Shown here in pieces: positions 5,918 to 9,547 of a DNA stretch of 9,547 nucleotides (position 1 is the stretch's first letter; each line of letters starts with the position of its first letter). Under the pieces are notes generated by a model. The model had not been told where the DNA came from and did no database searches. It saw only the letters and a program-made list of their open reading frames with translations. The position numbers were made by a program, and so were the translations under genes. The stretch comes from QPIN01 sp964535875. GTDB taxonomy: Bacteria > Pseudomonadota > Gammaproteobacteria > Methylococcales > Methylomonadaceae. The stretch spans positions 1 through 9,547 of the forward strand of contig CAZHUE010000100.1 of assembly GCA_964535875.1 (NCBI GenBank). Direction: 5' to 3'.

Positions 5918-6370
5918 ATGTATATAGATCAAGCATTAAAGAGTGAAAACACTTCAATTATAAACCTTCCTGATTTTAGAGAAGGTGCCAACCATAATGG
6001 TAAAGAAAAACCTTATAATCGACTAATAAATTTTTTTAGATTAATTAAAATATTGCCGATTAATTTAAGAAGACATGCGGGATTCAGTTTATTTAAAAAA
6101 GAACAAAAGTTTGATTTTGTAAATGACAAGAAGGAATCTGATGGTGCTATTCGTTTTGAGATAAGCTCTGAAAAAATGAACGAGCTGTTGCTTCAACGCC
6201 AGATTTGTGCCGCTGATATTCGTTGTTTAGATACAAATTCAAAACAATGTTTAAAAAAGCTTTGTCTAAAGACCTGTCTATATAAGCCAAAATATAACGA
6301 ACCAGCACCTCAACTATTGGGTGATTTTAATAGAGTAGATTCACAGAGAAAATTAGAAAAATATGACTGA
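5918..6370 (+). CDS. Unrecognised protein with C-terminal cysteine cluster
   Basis: 150 residues that I do not recognise. There is no signal peptide and no membrane helix, so it is probably cytoplasmic. The N-terminal half is basic (LINFFRLIKILPINLRRHAG). The middle (about residues 66-85) is charged. Residues about 88-130 carry a compact cysteine array: LLLQRQICAADIRCLDTNSK, then QCLKKLCLKTC. The spacing is C-X5-C-X9-C-X4-C-X3-C. Five cysteines this close suggest metal or Fe-S binding, or disulfide/thiol chemistry; no known cofactor motif matches by eye. GGAG at 5907-5910 lies 7 bases before ATG. The stop overlaps a 23-codon frame (ATG 6362) that leads nowhere. Downstream is a structured AT-rich region. 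The start and the reality of the gene are well supported; the function is open. Confidence 0.7.
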   Translation: MYIDQALKSENTSIINLPDFREGANHNGKEKPYNRLINFFRLIKILPINLRRHAGFSLFKKEQKFDFVNDKKESDGAIRFEISSEKMNELLLQRQICAADIRCLDTNSKQCLKKLCLKTCLYKPKYNEPAPQLLGDFNRVDSQRKLEKYD

Positions 6371-6442
6371 TCTTCCGAAAATATCAAAAGCTATTGAAGT
6401 TATTTCTGTTTCTTACAATAGTTTGTTTTGCTAATTTTAGTG

Positions 6443-6475
6443 CTACATAGAAGGTTGTTGGCACCTTATCTGTAG
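6443..6475. repeat. Hairpin downstream of the cysteine-cluster gene
   Basis: CTACATAGAAGGT (6443-6455) pairs with ACCTTATCTGTAG (6463-6475) at 11 of 13 positions around a 7-base loop (TGTTGGC). A weaker stem (CTATTG/CAATAG at 6391-6396 and 6417-6422) precedes it and is followed by a T-rich run, which could end the upstream transcript. No gene is visible in 6371-6669. Confidence 0.4.
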
Positions 6476-6492
6476 TGTTAGGTTGTTTTATA

Positions 6493-6596
6493 AAATGCTA
6501 TTAAAAGTGTGAGGACTTTATATTCTTTGTGTAATAGATAATTATCCTCTTATTATAGTTGTCATATTTATCGTCCTTGCACTTTTAATGGCATTT
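6493..6596. repeat. Long inverted repeat, 24-bp arms, 56-base loop
   Basis: The left arm 6493-6516 begins AAATGCTATTAAAAGTG and ends GAGGAC. The right arm 6573-6596 begins GTCCTTGCACTTTTAATG. 21 of 24 positions pair and the others are transition-type differences. The enclosed 56 bases (6517-6572) are AT-rich and non-coding. There is no obvious flanking duplication. It could be a MITE remnant, or an RNA hairpin acting between the cysteine-cluster gene and the next gene, whose ribosome site is at 6658-6662. Its loop length equals that of the element at 5454-5545, but the sequences do not resemble each other. Confidence 0.5.
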
Positions 6597-6669
6597 AAAG
6601 TTAGACCCTCAGTTTATGCTAGTTGTAGGCAATACTGGTAAAAAAAATGGTTTTATTAGGAGAGAGAGT

Positions 6670-7036
6670 ATGAGTCCCAACCCATATCCGGTCTTTTCGG
6701 TTTCACAGTACGATAAACCGGAGCAGATAAAAGTAAAAATAAAACTATTGATACAGCTTTATTTTAANNNNNNNNNNNAATCAGTTTGTTGCTGAATCTG
6801 TGGCTAAGCATATAGCGGCAATGCTTGCTTGTCCTAAGTATATTAATGATGTTGAGGAACGCTGTTTGTATCGAAAATTAGAGATGCATTGGCGTAGTTT
6901 GGCTTGGGTTGGTAATGCCTCAGTTCTTTCCCAAAGAAAGGTCAGGTTAACTCAAGTTAAATCACTCTCTCTACGGCTAGAAATGAAAATGAGTTGGGTC
7001 AATCCAGAGTGGAAAATAAAACAAATTCATTCATAG
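6670..7036 (+). CDS. Unrecognised gene interrupted by the assembly gap
   Basis: AGGAG at 6658-6662 precedes ATG 6670, and the first frame reads MSPNPYPVFSVSQYDKPEQI and on to the N run at 6768. After the gap a different frame runs without a stop from 6779 to TAG 7034-7036. It includes AESVAKHIAAMLACPKYI, VEERCLYRKLEMHWRSLAW and a tryptophan-containing basic end. The two halves look like one soluble protein of about 120 residues. They would join in frame if the true gap is 1 more than a multiple of 3 (10 or 13 bases, for example) rather than 11. If the gap is not real filler, this is a frameshifted gene. No family is recognised. The GTG at 6800 is not a credible start, since coding continues upstream of it to the gap. 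Confidence 0.55.
6768..6778. other. Assembly gap of 11 Ns
   Basis: Eleven unknown bases join two sequence pieces. The stated length is incompatible with a single reading frame across the gap, so the size is either nominal or the gene is frameshifted. Confidence 0.95.
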
Positions 7037-7075
7037 GTTGCGCTATAGAAGAACCCTATAACAAATAAAATAGAT

Positions 7076-7227
7076 ATGAAACAATCGATTGATGGTTCTA
7101 TCATTACAGAAAATGGAGAGGTACCTTTCAACAACTGCTTGTGATGTGAAAGTCTCTTGCTGAACGACATGCAAAACAAAATATAGAAAGTCAGAAAAAT
7201 AAACCTCAGTACATTGTGTCTCATTAA
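7076..7227 (+). pseudogene. Decayed small ORF between two larger genes
   Basis: From ATG 7076 one frame reads MKQSIDGSIITENGEVPFNN, then CL and a TGA; codons C and E follow. The next frame then carries SLAERHAKQNIESQKNKPQY to TAA 7225-7227. Both parts have ordinary soluble-protein composition and would make a protein of about 50 residues with a possible CLxC motif, if one nonsense and one frameshift were repaired. Homologues are needed to confirm it. The opposite strand is open here too (7027-7224), but that product is only an accidental hydrophobic stretch, I think. Confidence 0.25.
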
Positions 7228-7262
7228 ACCTGAGCAGCTATTAAAATTTTAGACATATATTT

Positions 7263-7735
7263 ATGGAAAATATAAATTATTATATTTTGGCTCGAGCTAT
7301 TCATGTAATGGGGGTTGTAGTTTGGATTGGGGGCGTTGTTTTTGTTACTACTGTTGTTGTTCCATCTCTTAAAAGAATGACTGATAGAGGCAGCAGATTT
7401 GAAATATTTGAAGGTAAATTTACATTTCAAGCAAGGGTCATAACTTTAATGACAGGTTTATCCGGGTATTACATGTAGGAGTATATGAATGCTTGGTATC
7501 GGTATCATCAACTGCAATTTTGGCGGATGCATCTGATAACCTTGGTTTGGGGGGCGTTGCAATTCTCTTGTTTGTACTTAAACCTTTAGTTATAAATCAA
7601 TGGTTCAAACAACAAGCAATAAAAGACAGTGACAACGCTTTTTCCTGGCTTCATAGAATGCATAAGACAGTCCTCACGTTGAGTATATTGGCAGTGCTAG
7701 GTGCTGTTGTTGGATCACATGGATTTCAATTTTAA
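7263..7735 (+). pseudogene. CopD/DUF2269-like membrane protein gene with a nonsense mutation and a frameshift
   Basis: Three pieces form one membrane protein of about 157 residues. The first (7263-7475) starts with a helix bearing the CopD-like pattern RAIHVMGVVVWIGGVVF and ends TLMTGLSGYYM at TAG 7476-7478. The same frame continues EYMNAWYRYHQLQFWRMHLI, TLVWG, as expected for the family. At a run of six G (7549-7554) the coding frame moves: LLFVLKPLVINQWFKQQA, FSWLHRMHKTVLTLSI and a final helix run to TAA 7733-7735. One extra G would give LVWGGVAILLFVLKPL. Such four-helix proteins of the inner membrane are associated with copper import or are of unknown role. No clear ribosome site precedes ATG 7263. 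Two separate lesions make a pseudogene more likely than an error, though the homopolymer one could be technical. Confidence 0.8.
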
Positions 7736-7788
7736 CTTCAAACTTAAGAAATGTTAGATTATTGAATCAGAAAGAATGAGAATATTTT

Positions 7789-8037
7789 ATGATGAAAGAG
7801 CCTTGTCCAATAGAAATTTTAATTATATCAAATTACTGTCAGTTATCGGTTTGCATGGAATGTAGAATTGTAAATCTTAATATTCCTGGCAGAATTTCAT
7901 TTCAATTTGAAATACACCAATTTTTTGAGATAGCAGATGCTTTTCACAAAGCATCTCAAATACTCAAAGCGAAATTAAACCCTAAACAAAAGAGCGCAAA
8001 GATAGTTGAACTCAATTGTTCGATTAGAGATAAATAA
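7789..8037 (+). CDS. Small protein with CX4CX2C motif
   Basis: 82 residues, unrecognised. The N-terminus holds C6 and a cluster C17-QLSV-C22-ME-C25. Next comes a beta-rich stretch (IVNLNIPGRISFQFEI), then a helix (FFEIADAFHKASQILKAKL) and a lysine-rich tail. The cysteine spacing suggests a small metal site, possibly completed by histidines at about 43 and 53. The layout of a short Cys ribbon followed by a sheet and one helix recalls small proteins such as DUF6686, but I cannot claim membership. Two adjacent ATGs (7789, 7792) are possible starts; the purine-rich GAATGAGAA upstream is a weak ribosome site. The gene lies 53 bases after the broken CopD-like gene and 152 before the DUF2325 gene, all on the same strand. 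Confidence 0.55.
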   Translation: MMKEPCPIEILIISNYCQLSVCMECRIVNLNIPGRISFQFEIHQFFEIADAFHKASQILKAKLNPKQKSAKIVELNCSIRDK

Positions 8038-8163
8038 TAAACGAATAAAAGTACCTTGGTTCAAGATTATAGTCTACTCAAACCTAACTGTTCACGATCG
8101 CTATAAAATTGAAATTATCATTAGATGACAAACTATTATTTCTGAGAAATTAGTATTGAAATG

Positions 8164-8180
8164 ATTTGTAATTAACAAAT
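8164..8180. promoter_or_regulatory. Dyad just upstream of the DUF2325 gene
   Basis: ATTTGT (8164-8169) and ACAAAT (8175-8180) form a perfect 6-bp dyad with a 5-base spacer, ending 9 bases before ATG 8190 where a Shine-Dalgarno site would normally be. It could be an operator or an RNA hairpin hiding the start. The low complexity of the region means chance is possible. Confidence 0.25.
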
Positions 8181-8189
8181 ATAAAACAC

Positions 8190-9464
8190 ATGCTAAATAA
8201 AATAATTGAAAAAGAAAAAACTAATGCTAGATTTCCTTTTAATATCACAAAATCAATAGAGAATGTGAAATCGCAGATTAAGCAAGACAGGACGAAATTG
8301 TGGGAGTTGGATCATATTTATCATTGCGCAGTTATTGGTACTTGCTTGACAATGACAGAAGTAAAAAAATTGCTTCGATCATTTCGAATAGATATTACCA
8401 ATAGTAATTCCTATGAAATTCATACGACTATTGTTACCTTGATTTCTTATAATGATTTTCCTAGCAAAAAAGTACAAAATTATCTGGATAAAAAATTCAA
8501 GGTTGCACTCCAAAAAACCAGGAAAATGGACGCGCGGGAGTTAAAGGAAGAATGGAAAAGAGTGTTTAATAATGGTGACTTAATTGCTACTTTTTGGGCC
8601 ATTATGTCACACCCTAACACCAATGATGAGATGAAAAAAAACTTCTATGGTGATATTCATATGCTTTCTCATATGTCAGGGGCTTCAAATAGGGCTGATT
8701 TGAAACGATTAAAAATACTTGAAAGTGCACAAAAAGAATTTAGTTCAGAAACTCAAATACAGCTGGTAAAGCATCAAAAAATTCAGTTAGAAAATGATCG
8801 TTTACAGGTAGAATTACAATTACAGTCTGAAAAAACTAATGATCTTGTTAATCAAGTTACTGCTTTGATAAATGCTAATGAACAATTAACGATTTTAAAT
8901 AACGTTAAACAATGTGAGCAGTTGAATTTACAAGTAGAAAAATTAAACAATAAAATCAATTTTCAAGATAATGAGATAGATAAGTACCAAAATAGTACTG
9001 CCCTATTGGATAAGGTAGTTGCTGAATTGAACCGTCAGGCGAGTATTTATCAAAAGACAATTACGGCATATAAAAGTGAGACAGAACATTTACAAAATCT
9101 TTTATGCAAAAATCAGGAAGAGGATGAATGTCAGTTTAAAACGCAGGGACTATGTGGACAATGCATTTTATATGTTGGTGGTAAGTCAAATCTGATCCCT
9201 CATTATCGAGAATTAGTAGAAGGAAAGGCCGGTGCTTTTATACATCATGATGGAGGTCTTGAAAAAAATACTCATGATTTATCCGATTCTTTAAATCGTG
9301 CAGATTTGGTCGTTTTTCCTAGCGATTGCATTAGCCATGATGCATATTGGAAAATTAAAAGAACGTGCAAAAAACAACAAAAACCCTATAAATATTTACA
9401 AAGCTCCGGCGTACATTCTTTATCTAGTATGTTGGATAAAATTGTGGAAAATAATATAATTTAA
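8190..9464 (+). CDS. DUF2325 protein with Cys/His N-terminal domain and long coiled coil
   Basis: 424 residues in three parts. Residues about 30-175 form a helical domain with conserved-looking Cys/His positions: LWELDHIYHCAVIGTCL (W38, H42, H45, C46, C52), then GDIHMLSHMSGASNRADLKR (H157, H161). Residues about 175-310 are a glutamine/leucine-rich coiled coil. Residues about 318-424 are a DUF2325 domain: C325-ILYVGGKS, H352-H-D-G-G356, FPSDCISHDA (C380, H383) and CKKQQKPY. DUF2325 is a small Rossmann-like domain of unknown activity. The coiled coil suggests a dimer, and the Cys/His sets suggest metal or heme binding in the N-terminal domain. No membrane segment or signal is present. There is no Shine-Dalgarno; ATG 8190 is kept because it is the first ATG after the upstream stops and the homologous block starts well inside. 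The gene is intact amid broken neighbours, so it is probably under selection. Confidence 0.85.
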   Translation: MLNKIIEKEKTNARFPFNITKSIENVKSQIKQDRTKLWELDHIYHCAVIGTCLTMTEVKKLLRSFRIDITNSNSYEIHTTIVTLISYNDFPSKKVQNYLDKKFKVALQKTRKMDARELKEEWKRVFNNGDLIATFWAIMSHPNTNDEMKKNFYGDIHMLSHMSGASNRADLKRLKILESAQKEFSSETQIQLVKHQKIQLENDRLQVELQLQSEKTNDLVNQVTALINANEQLTILNNVKQCEQLNLQVEKLNNKINFQDNEIDKYQNSTALLDKVVAELNRQASIYQKTITAYKSETEHLQNLLCKNQEEDECQFKTQGLCGQCILYVGGKSNLIPHYRELVEGKAGAFIHHDGGLEKNTHDLSDSLNRADLVVFPSDCISHDAYWKIKRTCKKQQKPYKYLQSSGVHSLSSMLDKIVENNII

Positions 9465-9547
9465 CGTGTTTAATTTAGAGAGACTATAGATAATGAAGTG
9501 GCTACACTAAACCGGACACACAATATAAAATAACCTGAAAAAAGGAA
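9465..9547 (+). other. Downstream end region, possible insertion-sequence terminus
   Basis: After the DUF2325 stop the sequence holds GTGGCTACACTAAACCGGAC (starting about 9499) and ends in AAAAAAGGAA, a strong ribosome-site-like run at the window edge. CCGGACA-type ends followed closely by such a site are common at the start of IS3-family elements. No transposase codons lie in the window, so this is only a hint. Confidence 0.2.

Noticed and set aside
7027..7224. Minus-strand 65-codon hydrophobic frame
   Set aside because: Complement of a lysine/glutamine-rich plus-strand remnant, which gives spurious hydrophobicity; no ribosome site support.
7224..7430. Minus-strand frame opposite the CopD-like gene
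   Set aside because: Shadow of a family-recognised membrane protein on the plus strand.
1..9547. CRISPR arrays, tRNA or rRNA genes, phage genes
   Set aside because: Looked for repeated spacers, cloverleaf-like segments and typical phage proteins; none seen.

Overview
The window looks like a low-GC gammaproteobacterial chromosome segment. The ferritin reads as a clear relative of enterobacterial FtnA. Small DUF2934-type and DUF2325-type proteins of the kind seen here occur in methanotroph and other environmental gammaproteobacterial genomes. I lean weakly towards a Methylococcales-like lineage; this is an inference from family memory, not a search. The sequence is an incomplete draft, with an 11-N gap at 6768-6778.

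Left half (1-5200), an iron-handling locus. The last codons of an outer-membrane beta-barrel gene (to 43) are followed by an exported FN3-imelysin protein (77-1417) and an exported FN3-di-heme oxidoreductase (1659-3287). The two share the same unusual N-terminal FN3 module. A REP-like inverted pair (3298-3353) closes this part. An internally deleted FTR1/EfeU-type iron permease (from 3398) and an intact FtnA ferritin with every ferroxidase ligand present (3762-4268) come next. The set reads as periplasmic iron binding and redox chemistry, inner-membrane uptake (now broken) and cytoplasmic storage. Beyond the ferritin, 4277-5160 is a gene graveyard. It holds an opposite-strand porin pseudogene that still ends in a classic barrel C-terminus, an unidentified plus-strand 3' gene end (to 5000), and another opposite-strand fragment. 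A good Fur-box candidate lies at 5186-5204.

Middle (5205-6670), sparse coding with much inverted-repeat structure. A 92-bp element at 5454-5545 has 18-bp imperfect terminal repeats and AATA on both sides. A hairpin lies at 6443-6475 and a 24-bp inverted repeat at 6493-6596. The two long inverted repeats both enclose exactly 56 bases. Two small genes lie among them: a DUF2934-type protein (5637-5840) and an unrecognised protein with a five-cysteine cluster (5918-6370).

Right half (6670-9547). An unrecognised gene is split by the assembly gap (6670-7036). It is followed by a decayed small ORF and a CopD/DUF2269-like membrane-protein gene carrying two independent lesions (7263-7735). An 82-aa protein with a CX4CX2C motif (7789-8037) and a 424-aa DUF2325 protein with a long coiled coil (8190-9464) complete the window. 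Four or five broken genes in under 10 kb suggest ongoing gene loss or a recent relaxation of selection. Draft errors could explain some of the frameshifts but not all of the lesions.
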